Shown here piece after piece: positions 45,691-56,100 of a stretch of DNA of 64,000 nucleotides. Both the position numbers and the translations under genes were made by a program. The notes beneath the pieces were generated by a model. That model did no database searches. It was not told the DNA's origin and was given only the letters and a program-made list of their open reading frames with translations. This DNA comes from Sulfidibacter corallicola (GTDB lineage Bacteria > Acidobacteriota > Holophagae > Acanthopleuribacterales > Acanthopleuribacteraceae): positions 1,550,001 to 1,614,000 of the forward strand of contig NZ_CP071793.1 of assembly GCF_017498545.1 (NCBI RefSeq). Reading direction: 5' to 3'. Numbering within the stretch: the first letter of the stretch is position 1; every line of letters begins with the position of its first letter.

Positions 45691-45855
45691 TCAGCATCCA
45701 CCTTGCCCGACGGTACATCCATCTCTCAAGGTGGGTGTATCATCATTCTTGGGTTCGTGACGTTCGGCCATTTGGGTCGGTTCTTCGTAATTTCTTTCTT
45801 CAAGCGCGGGATCCAGGTGCGGGTTCCATAAAATGAGAAACAAGAGCAAGGTCAT
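45691..45855 (-). CDS. Small exported peptide, 54 residues, C-terminal GC..GC
   Basis: ATG 45855 is preceded by AGGAGAGAAT (GGAG about six bases away). The N-terminus MTLLLFLILWNPHLDP is a short hydrophobic leader like that of the downstream gene. The middle is hydrophilic (Glu, Arg, Asn, Pro), and the end reads DGCTVGQGGC with both Cys in the last ten residues. An in-frame extension to 46149 has no ribosome site. It lies 27 bases upstream of the propeller-like gene. The arrangement recalls Bacteroidetes NVEALA peptides encoded before 6-bladed-propeller proteins, but the NVEALA motif is absent. It could be a signalling peptide, a disulfide peptide or a modified peptide. Confidence 0.55.
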   Translation of the reverse strand: MTLLLFLILWNPHLDPALEERNYEEPTQMAERHEPKNDDTPTLRDGCTVGQGGC

Positions 45856-46512
45856 ATTCTCTCCTCTCTTTCTTCCAATAACTGCCGTATGATCTTTTAA
45901 TACTATATGAGGAAAAACCGCGCAGAGGGTTGAGAAGTTGGCTTGTGCCGTGGAGTTGAAATAAATGAAAATATAATACATTGAGTCGGGGCCGCTGGAT
46001 AACTCTCGCGCCTCGGCATGGGCATGGTGCCGTAGTCCGGTCAAACTGCTCGCCGCCTTGGAAAACAACCCCACCTCAAGAGAATCGCCAAGCGATGGTC
46101 TTGAATATAAAGCATTGAAAGTTGGTGGGTTAAAGACTGTGTGTGTCATTTTCTTGCGGCTTTGAATTTATTTTGGGGAGGAGGGTTTCTACTCTAACAT
46201 GCGAGAGATGTGGTCGGATTGGATCAGGGAATTTGAAAAAATATAATTTTTATTCGTGGTCAAATTAACCTGGTCAGTGCCCTGTGTCATTAATATACTG
46301 TTTTCGAGTAAAACAGCAAGTCTCACTTTTGTTGATGGCCGAGAATCGAGAGGTAAAACACACCTAATTCTATTGACGTGTCGCCCCTACCAACATGAAG
46401 AAATCTTCAGGTGGCCTTCAGGGAGAGGTCACCTTGGCCTGCCTAAACTCGTCTCGACACGAGCCGGAAGGGATTCACCCTTCCACCAACGAAGACGAAG
46501 AAGGTGGATGCG
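45856..46512. other. AT-rich divergent intergenic region
   Basis: 657 bases between the leftward peptide operon and the rightward small barrel gene; it must contain both promoters. The middle (45900-46260) is AT-rich. No gene is supported. Confidence 0.5.
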
Positions 46513-47052
46513 ATGCTGAAAAGGGTCTTGATTCAAGGTTGGCTGGTTCTGTTGTTGGGCTTGGGTGGTTCGACTGCGGCCTTGGCCCAGCTCGATGCCG
46601 GGGCCGATGGCGGATCGCAAAAAGAAAGCGGATTGGCGGGTTCTCGAGCACGGCATGTCTTTCAATTCGGGCTATACCGCGATGCGGCGGTCAATTTCGA
46701 CTTGGGCTTCCCGCGCGGGGAACAAGGCATGCGTCCTTCGCTTTCCCTGGTCCATGCGAACGGCTTCGATTCGCGCAGCACCTACGTTCTGGCGAAGATC
46801 GACGTGCGTCGCCCCGGCAGGCGATTGGTGTTCGGCTTTGGCGTGGGTGGCTATAACCAGAAGGTCGACGCGCGCAAAAGTCTGTTCGGTCGACCGAAAC
46901 CGGAAGAGTCGCACAGTGGCATCGCTTTGGAAGCGACACTTTCCTGGCTGTCCGGATCGGAGCGGTTCGTGGGGCGGATCGGCGTCTCGGGGAAAGACAA
47001 GGAGGATGATTTCTCTCTCGCGCCGATCGTGCAGTGGGGCATCCGGTTTTGA
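46513..47052 (+). CDS. Small predicted outer-membrane barrel protein
   Basis: 179 residues from ATG 46513, with AGGTGG six bases upstream (a GTG at 46504 adds three residues). Signal peptide 1 to about 26 (LIQGWLVLLLGLGGSTAALA, cleavage after ALA). The mature part has alternating amphipathic strands (HVFQFGLYRDAAVNFDLGF, RLVFGFGVGGYNQKVD, IALEATLSWLSG) and ends APIVQWGIRF with terminal Phe, consistent with an 8-stranded barrel. No family was recognised. It lies 450 bases upstream of the two-component pair and may or may not be connected to it. Confidence 0.7.
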   Translation: MLKRVLIQGWLVLLLGLGGSTAALAQLDAGADGGSQKESGLAGSRARHVFQFGLYRDAAVNFDLGFPRGEQGMRPSLSLVHANGFDSRSTYVLAKIDVRRPGRRLVFGFGVGGYNQKVDARKSLFGRPKPEESHSGIALEATLSWLSGSERFVGRIGVSGKDKEDDFSLAPIVQWGIRF

Positions 47053-47503
47053 ATGGGGAGTGGACGTGCGCGCGAAAGGTGGTTTTCCTTCCCGATTGGT
47101 GATGACTTCGGATTTCCACCACCGAGGGCGCGGATGGCGCGGAGTTCTATCCAGTTTGTTGTGAACTGTTTAAGTCGATTTGCTTGTGTTGGTTGTTTTT
47201 GAGAACTTTGGCTTTGGAGCCAACCCCTGTCCTTCTCCGTGAGATCGGTGCCCCCATCTGGAAACGGAATGGTTGCCGCCTCACAGATGGTTTTGGTTGG
47301 ATGGGTACGGCACCAGCTCTCAGGTACCAGCGAGGCGATTGTTTAAAGGTGATTCGCGGGCACCTGGTGCTTGACTGCCGATACCCGCTTGAAACCAGGA
47401 CCTTCCGATTCCGAGAAGCCACTTCAAAATGCTTCGAGGAGTATCTTGACGCACCCGATGCAGCACCGCTTAAATGAGAACCCAACGTTCGAGGAGTTTG
47501 GCC
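47053..47503. other. Intergenic region before the third two-component pair
   Basis: 450 bases. It contains a degenerate CACCGAGGGCGCGGATGGCG motif (about 47118) related to the palindrome at 62270 and an R2 repeat copy (47250-47420). GAGGAG at 47491-47496 serves the regulator gene. No gene is supported. Confidence 0.45.
47250..47420 (+). repeat. Dispersed repeat R2, copy 2
   Basis: It shares CCCATCTGGAAACGGAATGG, GGATGGGTACGG and CTCAGGTACCAG blocks in order with 29170-29290. Identity is moderate and the outer limits are uncertain. Confidence 0.4.
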
Positions 47504-48184
47504 ATGCGGGTCCTCATCGTGGAAGACGATGCACAACTGAGCGCGACGCTGGCCCGCGGCCTTCGCGAGGAAGGCTTTGGCGTCGAATGCGCCCGCGATG
47601 CCGAAGAAGGCCGCGCCTGGCTGGATATGGGTCCTTTCGACGCCCTGATCCTGGACTGGCGACTGCCAGGACGTTCCGGTTTGGATTTTCTCGCCGATCT
47701 GCGGGCGCAGCGCATCTCGATGCCGGTCCTGATGCTGACCGCCATGAGCGACGTGCACCATCGCGTGGCCGGGCTCGACCAGGGTGCCGACGACTACCTC
47801 ACCAAACCCTTTTCCCTGCTCGAACTGATCGCGCGGTTGAGGGCCATCACGCGGCGCGCCCAGCCCGAGACCGACTACCGCCTTCGTTTCGCCGACCTGG
47901 TGCTCGATCCGCTCAGCCGTGAGGTGACCCGCGGCGAGCGTCACCTGGACCTGACGCCCCGCGAATTCCAGTTGCTGGAGCTGTTCCTGCGCCATCCCGA
48001 ACGGGTGCTGACCCGCTCGATCATCGCCGATCAGGTGTGGGGCTTCTGCTTCGATGTGTCCTCGAACCTCATCGACGTGCACATTCGAAAGCTGCGCACC
48101 AAGCTGGAGGAAGAGGGAGAGCCGCGCATCCTGCACACCCAGCGGGGAGTCGGTTACCAACTCAAATCGGAGCGGAGCTCCTGA
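47504..48184 (+). CDS. OmpR-family response regulator
   Basis: 226 residues from ATG 47504, with GAGGAG seven bases upstream. The receiver starts MRVLIVEDDAQLSATLARGL, with phospho-acceptor Asp in FDALILDWRLPGRSG and the conserved Lys in DDYLTKPFSLLELIARL. The winged helix has LTPREFQLLELFLRHPERVL, IIADQVWGFCFDVSSNLIDV and a GVGYQLKSE end. It is followed two bases after its TGA by the kinase ATG. The WRLPGRSGLDFL wording resembles QseB/TctD-type regulators. Targets are unknown. Confidence 0.95.
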   Translation: MRVLIVEDDAQLSATLARGLREEGFGVECARDAEEGRAWLDMGPFDALILDWRLPGRSGLDFLADLRAQRISMPVLMLTAMSDVHHRVAGLDQGADDYLTKPFSLLELIARLRAITRRAQPETDYRLRFADLVLDPLSREVTRGERHLDLTPREFQLLELFLRHPERVLTRSIIADQVWGFCFDVSSNLIDVHIRKLRTKLEEEGEPRILHTQRGVGYQLKSERSS

Positions 48185-48186
48185 CC

Positions 48187-49638
48187 ATGTCCAATCGCGG
48201 CCGTCTGCTCATTCGGCGCTTGACCCTGAAGGTCGGCATGGGGCTATCGCTGGGTCTCGTGCTCTTTGCGGTTTTACTCTACCAACTATGGGCGCAAACC
48301 CTGATCTGGTCGCTGGACGACGATCTGCAGCGGGCCGCCGAGCACGTACGCCACGCGCTGCACACCCAGCGCGATGGAGGTGATTGGATCTCACCGCTGC
48401 GACGTCTGGCCCATCGCGAACGCATCGGTCTGGCGATCGTGGTCGACGGACAGCGGCACGCGATCGCCCAGATTCCGGAGACGGACATGGATTTGCCGGA
48501 GCTCGCCCGCCTGGCGCCCTCCGATCATCCCCAAAGCGTGACAGTCGACGATCGGAAACTGCGGGTCTACCTGCTGCGCCACTCCGAAAGCGGCGACCAA
48601 ATTCTGCTGGGCCGCTCCTGGCGATGGGTCACCGATCCGCTTCACCGAATGCGCGAGTTGCTGTTGATCGGCACCCCGCTGGTGCTGCTGGCCGGTGTGT
48701 CCCTGTTGTGGGTGCTCCTGCGCCGCGCGACCGCGCCGCTGATCGACCTGATCGGCGAAGTGGAGGGACTGGCGCCCACCGGCTTGAGAAATCGGGTGTC
48801 TTCTCCCCGCACCGGTGACGAGTTGGAGCATCTGGCCGACAGTTTCAACGACCTGCTGGCGCGGTTGGAAGTGGCCTTCGACGCGCTGCAACGCTTCTCC
48901 TACGACGCGTCCCACGAGCTGCAGACGCCCTTGGCGCGCTTGCGTTCCGACCTGGAAGTCACGTTACTGCGCGATCGTCCACCCGAGGAGTATCGCGAAA
49001 CCCTGGCGCGCGCCATCGAGGAAACCGATCGCATTGCCGCGATCGTCAAAAAGCTCTTGGAACTGGCGCGATTCGATGCGGGCCAGGTGGCTGTCGGTTC
49101 GGAGCTGATCGCCCTCGAAGATCTTTTCGCCAAGCTGGAAGAATGGATCGCACCGCTGGTCGGAGGACGGCGCCTTCGGTGGCGGATCGACGAGCCCTTG
49201 CGGGGCCTGTCGCTCATGGGGGATGCGGGCCTGTTGCAAACGGCGCTGTGGAACCTGCTGGACAACGCCCTCAAATTCGGTCCGTCGGATGGCGTCATCG
49301 AGGTGGCCGCGCGGTTCTCCGGCCAGAATCGCTGCGAACTGGTGGTTCGCAATAGCGGGTCCTACCTCGATGCCGAGCAACTGGACCACATCGCCCAGCC
49401 GTTCTACCGCGTACCGACCAAACACGAGGTTCCGGGTTTCGGGCTGGGGCTCAGCCTCTGTGAGCGGATCGCCAAGGCGCACGGTGGGGGACTGCGGTTG
49501 CGAAGCTGGAACCATCGAGCCGACATGCCGAGCGAGGTCGCGACCGAGATGACGCCGCCGGTCACGGAGGCGACCCTGTGGTTGCCCCATCCCGAAAAAG
49601 TCGCATCGTTCGAATCACGGGTTTCATCCCTTAAATAA
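48187..49638 (+). CDS. Sensor histidine kinase (QseC/TctE-like)
   Basis: 483 residues from ATG 48187. TM1 is at about 18-38 (GMGLSLGLVLFAVLLYQLW), followed by a periplasmic region of about 120 residues, TM2 (LLLIGTPLVLLAGVSLLWVLL) and HAMP. The H-box DASHELQTPLARLRSDLEV places phospho-acceptor His near residue 243. The N box reads NLLDNALKFGPSDG and the G box GFGLGLSLCERIAKAHGG. All catalytic motifs are intact. The last 40 residues after the G box are longer than usual. It is cotranscribed with the regulator; signal unknown. Confidence 0.93.
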   Translation: MSNRGRLLIRRLTLKVGMGLSLGLVLFAVLLYQLWAQTLIWSLDDDLQRAAEHVRHALHTQRDGGDWISPLRRLAHRERIGLAIVVDGQRHAIAQIPETDMDLPELARLAPSDHPQSVTVDDRKLRVYLLRHSESGDQILLGRSWRWVTDPLHRMRELLLIGTPLVLLAGVSLLWVLLRRATAPLIDLIGEVEGLAPTGLRNRVSSPRTGDELEHLADSFNDLLARLEVAFDALQRFSYDASHELQTPLARLRSDLEVTLLRDRPPEEYRETLARAIEETDRIAAIVKKLLELARFDAGQVAVGSELIALEDLFAKLEEWIAPLVGGRRLRWRIDEPLRGLSLMGDAGLLQTALWNLLDNALKFGPSDGVIEVAARFSGQNRCELVVRNSGSYLDAEQLDHIAQPFYRVPTKHEVPGFGLGLSLCERIAKAHGGGLRLRSWNHRADMPSEVATEMTPPVTEATLWLPHPEKVASFESRVSSLK

Positions 49639-50103
49639 ATGAGTGAATCCCATCGCGGAAAGTGCGCCGGTATCTGAAGGTCGAGATCGAAAAATCGCGG
49701 CGGTGTCCGTGTAAATGTTTCTTTTCGAGTTATCTGTGTGGCAGGCAAGAAAATTGTCTTCACGAACGCGATCGTGATACGTCTTTGTGATCGATTAGAA
49801 GCGCGGGAAAATTGTGATTTTCAGGGAGTGGCCAAGAGCTTCGGCCTTCCCGTCAATATCCCAATTCCCCGTAAAGAAGCGTTTGACAGGCCCTCGGGCG
49901 GGTTCTAAACTGAGGAGCAAATTTTCCTTATCCAGTCCTACCCTCCCCATGTCATTTTGATATTTCGCAAACGCGGCTGACGAACCGAGACGAGCCACTC
50001 GAGTTAATTTACAGGTATTCATTCATGTGAACCTGAAGATTTCCCAAGCTTGGTGCGCTTGCTCCGTCGTTGTGAGGGCCGATCGGCGAGCAGGAGTGTT
50101 TCG
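49639..50103. other. Intergenic region upstream of the giant gene
   Basis: 465 bases. A 75-codon leftward frame (49795-50022) has no ribosome site or recognisable motif, and I do not support it. AGGAG at 50092-50096 is the Shine-Dalgarno for GTG 50104; the promoter of the giant gene should lie here. Confidence 0.5.
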
Positions 50104-53100
50104 GTGTTATTTTCAGAACGGCTGTCACGTCTCCCCGTGACCACGATGTTTTGGTTGTTTTTCGGTTCGAGTGCCTTTGTCCAGGCCCAAGTGAGCCACA
50201 GTTTCGAAGTGGGCATCGACAACGACAACAACCCCGAAACCGGTTGTCAGTACACCATGGCCGACGGTGTCGTGGTGGAGGGTATCGAGCTGATCGCGAC
50301 CGTCACCGTACGCTCCGACGTGACGCCCGCCTCCGTCACCGAGGTGACCGTGCAGACCTGCGAAGTCAGCGGCACCTTTGGCGCCCCGCGCGTCGTCAGC
50401 AGCGGATCCTGGCCGGTGGCCGGCGATCAGGGAGCCAGCGGCACCGACGTGATCGAGGCGATGGTTCCCGCCGTGTACATGGGCATCACCACCGAAGCGC
50501 GTTTGGTTTACCAGAGCCGATCCTTCGGCGGCGATTTCGACGTGCTGCGCACCACGGACGGCAGTGGCGCCGGCAATGCCATCATCTACCAATTCGCGGC
50601 GCCGATTCCCACCCTCGGCGAGTGGATGCTGATCCTGTACATCGGCCTCTTCACCCTGCTCGCGCTGTACCTGTTGCGCCGCCGCAAACGACTCGGACCC
50701 GGGGGGGGCGCCTTGATGATTTTTCTGGCCATGCTCCTGATGGGTCCGGGCATCGCCATCATTTTGGACGGGAACCTGGACGATTGGGCCGGGGTGCCCG
50801 CGATCGGTATCGATCCGCTGGGCGACACCGATCAGGACGATCCATCCGCCGATCTGGGGGCGGTCTATGCCTGCGACATCAATGGCAACCTGTTCCTGCG
50901 CCTGGATGTGGGCGAGCTGGAAAACCTGGCGCCCAACGGCGTGGACGATACGGCCACGGTGGACGAAGACGACACGGTCAACATCGCCGTGCTGGCCAAT
51001 GACGACGACGGCGACGGCGGTGCGCCCGGCGCCAACGTGACGCTGGACGGCATCGAGACCCAAGCCTCCAACGGGAACGCGGTCGCCGAGGCCGACGGCA
51101 CCGTCACCTACACGCCCGACGCCGATTTCGCGGGCGTCGATACCTTCGTCTACCGCCTCGCCGACGATTTGGGACTGACCGCCACCGCGACGGTCACGGT
51201 GACCGTCGATCCGGTGCCGGATCCGCCGACCGCGGTGGCCGACAACGCCACCACCCCGGAGGAAGTGCAGGTCGACATCGACGTGACCGCCAACGACGTC
51301 GACCCCGACGCGGGTGACACCCTCACCGTGATTTCCGTCGACAACGGTGCCAACGGCACCGCCTCCATCGTCGCCAACATGGTGCGCTACGTACCGGACC
51401 TGAATTTCAACGGCGACGATACCTTCAATTACACGATTCAGGACAGTACCGGCAACATGTCGTCGGCCGCCATCACGGTCACCGTGTCCCCGGTCAACGA
51501 TCAGCCCCAGGCGGTGGATGACGCGGCCAACACCAACGAGGACAACGGCCTCGACATCGACGTCCTGTCCAACGACATCAAGCTGGACGCTGGCAACGGA
51601 GACAGCCTGCTGGTTCTGGACGTGACCCTGCCGGCCAACGGCAGCAGCGCGGTCAATCCCGACCAAACGGTCAACTACACGCCGAATGCGGATTTCAACG
51701 GCGTCGACAGTTTCACTTACACGATTCGCGACGAAGAGGGCCTGACCGACACGGCGACGGTCACCGTCACGGTCGATCCCGTCAACGATCCGCCCACCGC
51801 CGGCGACGACAACGCGGCGACGGTGGAAGACACCGACGTCACCGTCTCGGTGCTGAACAACGACAGCGATCCCGACACGGGCGATACGCTGACGGTGACG
51901 GGGGCGGGCAACGGCACCAACGGGACCACGGTGTTCGACGGCACCTCGGTGACCTACACGCCAAATCCGGCCTTCGTCGGCAACGACAGCTTCACCTACA
52001 CCATCGAGGACGGCTCCGGTGCGCCGGCCACCGCCACGGTCTCGATCGCGGTCAATGCCGATCAGGCCGAACCGATCGCGGTGGATATCGACGTGGAAAC
52101 GGAAGAAGGCGAACCGGTGGTGATTCGTCCGCTGGACGGCCTTTTCCCCGGCGACAACGGGCCGCTGTTCCTGGTCTCGACCTCGCAACCGGCGGAGGGT
52201 AGCGCCAGCCTGATCATCGATCCGGCGGGGACCGCGACCCAACCCGACGCGATTCTCTACCAGCCGTTCGAAACCTTCACCGGCGTGGAAACCTTCACCT
52301 ACACGGTGTCCGATCAGGTGGGCAACACGGCCTCGGCCAACATCAACATGACGGTCGTGGCCAAGAACAGCGCGCCGGTGGCCTCGCCCGACATCGCGCA
52401 AACCGAAGCCGATACCGCGGTCAGCATCGACGTGTTGGCCAATGACCGCGACCCCGACGGCGATGCGCTGGAAGTGGTGTTCGCCACCGACGGCGTGAAC
52501 GGGAGCGTCGTGGTCAATCCCGACGATACGGTGACCTACACGCCGGATTCGGGCTTCGAGGGCCTGGACCAGTTCGCCTATACCGTGCGCGATCCGGGGA
52601 ACCTGGGCGATACGGTGCTGGTGTCGGTCGACGTGGTGGGCCCGGGCGAAGCCGATGTGGCCATCGACGACAGCGCCACCACCCCCGAGGACACGCCCAT
52701 CGAGGTGTTCGTCCTGGCCAACGACGGTGACGGAGGCGGCCCGCTTTCCATTCAATCGGTGACGCAACCGACCAACGGTTCGGTGATCATCAACGCGGGC
52801 AACACCACCGTAACCTACACGCCCGACCCCAATTTCGACGGTGACGGCGACGGCAGCACGGTGGACGACCTGTTCTCCTACACCCTGGCCGGCAGCCGCG
52901 GCGGCTCTCCGCTCACCGCGACCGTCAGCGTGTTCATCATTCCGCGCATCGATCCTCCCAACGCGGTGGACGACAACCCCAACGTGGACGAGGACAGCAG
53001 CACGCCGATCGACATTCTGGCAAACGACAGCGATCCCGAGGGCGGTGCCACGCTGACCGTGACCGAGGTGACCCAGGCCATCACGGGCGCCACGACGCTC

Positions 53101-56100
53101 AATCCCGACCAGACCGTGACCTATACGCCGCCGGCCGATTTCAACGGCAGCGATCTCTTCAGTTACACCATCGAGAACGAGGCCGGCCTGCGCCGCTCGG
53201 CGGTGGTGCTGGTCACCGTCGATCCGGTCAACGATCCACCTACAGCCAACGACGATGCCGAAACGGTGCTGGAAGCGGGCACGGATTACCCGATCGATGT
53301 GTTGGCCAACGACGACATCGCGCCCGACACGGGTGAAACGCTGACCATCACGGCCGTCGGCACGCCCGACAACGGCGGTTCGGCCGTGATCGCGGCCGGC
53401 GGAACGCGCATCGATTACACGCCCGAAACGAGCTTCGTGGGCACGGAAACCTTTACTTACACGATCGACGACGGCAGTGGTGCGGCCAACGCGACCGATA
53501 CCGCCACCGTCACGATCACGGTCACGCCGCTGAACATCCCACCCGATGCGGTGGACGACGCCGAAACGGTGGCCGAGGACAGCACCACGACCACCTTCAC
53601 GGTGCTGGCCAACGACACGACCGCGCCCGATGTGGGCGAGACCCTGACGATCACGGCCGTCGGCGCGACCGATAACGGCGGCACGGCGGTGATCAGTGGC
53701 GGCGGCACGACGATCGACTACACGCCGGCGGCGGACTTCTTCGGAACGGAAACCTTCACCTATACCGTGGACGACGGCAGCGGTGCGGCGAACGCCACCG
53801 ACACGGCGACGGTGACCGTGACGGTCACTGGCGAAAACGACCCGCCGGTCGCGGTCGACGATACACCGGGGGCGGTGGACGAAGACAGTGCCGACAACAA
53901 CATCGACGTGCTGGCCAACGACGACATCGCGCCCGACACGGGCGAAACGCTGACCATCACCGCGGTAGGTGCGACCAACAACGGCGGCACGGCCACGATC
54001 GCCGGTGGCGGCACCTCCATCAACTACACGCCGGCGGCCGATTTCTTCGGGACCGAGACGTTCACGTACACGATCGACGACGGCAGCGGAGCGCCCAACG
54101 CGACCGCGACCGCCACGGTGACCATGACGGTAACCAATACCAACGATCCGCCCGTCGCGGTGGACGATACGCCCGCCGTGGCCGAGGATTCTTCCGCCAA
54201 TGCGCTCGATGTGTTGGCCAACGACTCCTTTGCGCCGGACACGGGTGAGACGCTGACGATCACGGCGGTGGGCGCGACGGACAATGGCGGTACGGCGGTG
54301 ATCAGCGGTGGCGGCACCATGATCGACTACACGCCGGCGGCCAATTTCGCCGGTACGGAAACCTTCACATACACGATCGACGACGGCAGCGGTGCGCCCA
54401 ACGCCACGGACACGGCGACCGTCACCGTGATGGTTTCCGGCGACAACGATCCACCCGACGCGGTGGACGATGCCGAAACGGTGGCGGAAGACGCCACGAC
54501 CCAGACCTTCACCGTGTTGGCCAACGACACCACCGCGCCGGACATGGGCGAAACGCTGACGATCACGGCGGTGGGTGCGACGAACAACGGCGGCACGGCG
54601 GTGATCAGCGGCGGCGGGACGACGATCGACTACACGCCGGCGGCGGACTTCAACGGAACCGAGACGTTCACCTACACGGTGGACGACGGCAGCGGAGCGC
54701 CCAACGCGACGGATACGGCGACGGTGACGGTCACCGTGACGGCCGAAAACGATCCGCCGGATGCGGTGGACGATGCCGAGACGGTGGCGGAAGACGCGAC
54801 GACGCAGACGTTCAGTGTGTTGACGAACGACAGCTTCGCCCCCGATACCGGTGAGACCTTGACGATCACGGCGGTGGGTGCCACGGACAACGGCGGCACG
54901 GCGGTGATCAGCGGCGGTGGCACGACGATCGATTACACGCCGGCGGCGGACTTCAACGGAACCGAGACGTTCACGTACACGATCGACGACGGCAGCGGCG
55001 CAGGGAACGCGACGGACACGGCGACGGTGACGGTCACCGTGACGGCCGAAAACGATCCGCCCGACGCGGTGGACGACGCGGAAACGGTGGCGGAAGACGC
55101 GACGACGCAGACGTTCAGCGTGCTGACGAACGACAGCTTCGCGCCGGACACGGGCGAAACGCTGACGATCACGGCGGTGGGCGCGACGGACAACGGCGGC
55201 ACGGCGGTGATCAGCGGCGGTGGCACGACGATCGACTACACGCCGGCGGCGGACTTCAACGGAACCGAGACGTTCACGTACACGATCGACGACGGCAGTG
55301 GCGCGGGGAACGCGACGGATACGGCGACGGTGACGGTTACCGTGACGGCCGAAAACGATCCGCCCGACGCGGTGGACGACGCGGAAACGGTGGCGGAAGA
55401 CGCGACGACGCAGACGTTCAGCGTGTTGACGAACGACAGCTTCGCGCCGGACACGGGCGAAACGCTGACGATCACGGCGGTGGGTGCGACGAACAACGGC
55501 GGCACGGCGGTGATCAGCGGCGGTGGCACGACGATCGACTACACACCGGCGGCGAACTTCAATGGAACCGAGACGTTCACGTACACGATCGACGACGGCA
55601 GCGGCGCGGGGAACGCGACGGATACGGCGACGGTGACGGTTACCGTGACGGCCGAAAACGATCCACCGGATGCGGTGGACGACGGCGAAACGGTGGCGGA
55701 AGACGCGACGACACAGACGTTCAGCGTGCTGACGAACGACAGCTTCGCGCCGGACACGGGCGAAACGCTGACGATCACGGCGGTGGGTGCGACGAACAAC
55801 GGCGGCACGGCGGTGATCAGCGGCGGCGGGACGACGATCGACTACACACCGGCGGCGAACTTCTTCGGAACCGAAATCTTCACGTACACGATCGACGACG
55901 GCAGCGGCGCGGGGAACGCGACGGACACGGCGACGGTGACGGTGACGGTGACGGGCACCAACGATCCGCCCAACGCGATGGACGACGGCTTCATGGTGGC
56001 CGAGGACAGCCTGACCGGGCCCCTGAGCGTGTTGACCAACGACAGCATTCTTCCGGACACGGGCGAAACGCTGACGATCACGGGAGTGGGCGCAACGAGC

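Noticed and set aside
49795..50022. A 75-codon leftward frame before the giant gene
   Set aside because: Weak or absent ribosome site and no recognisable feature; kept only as part of the intergenic description.
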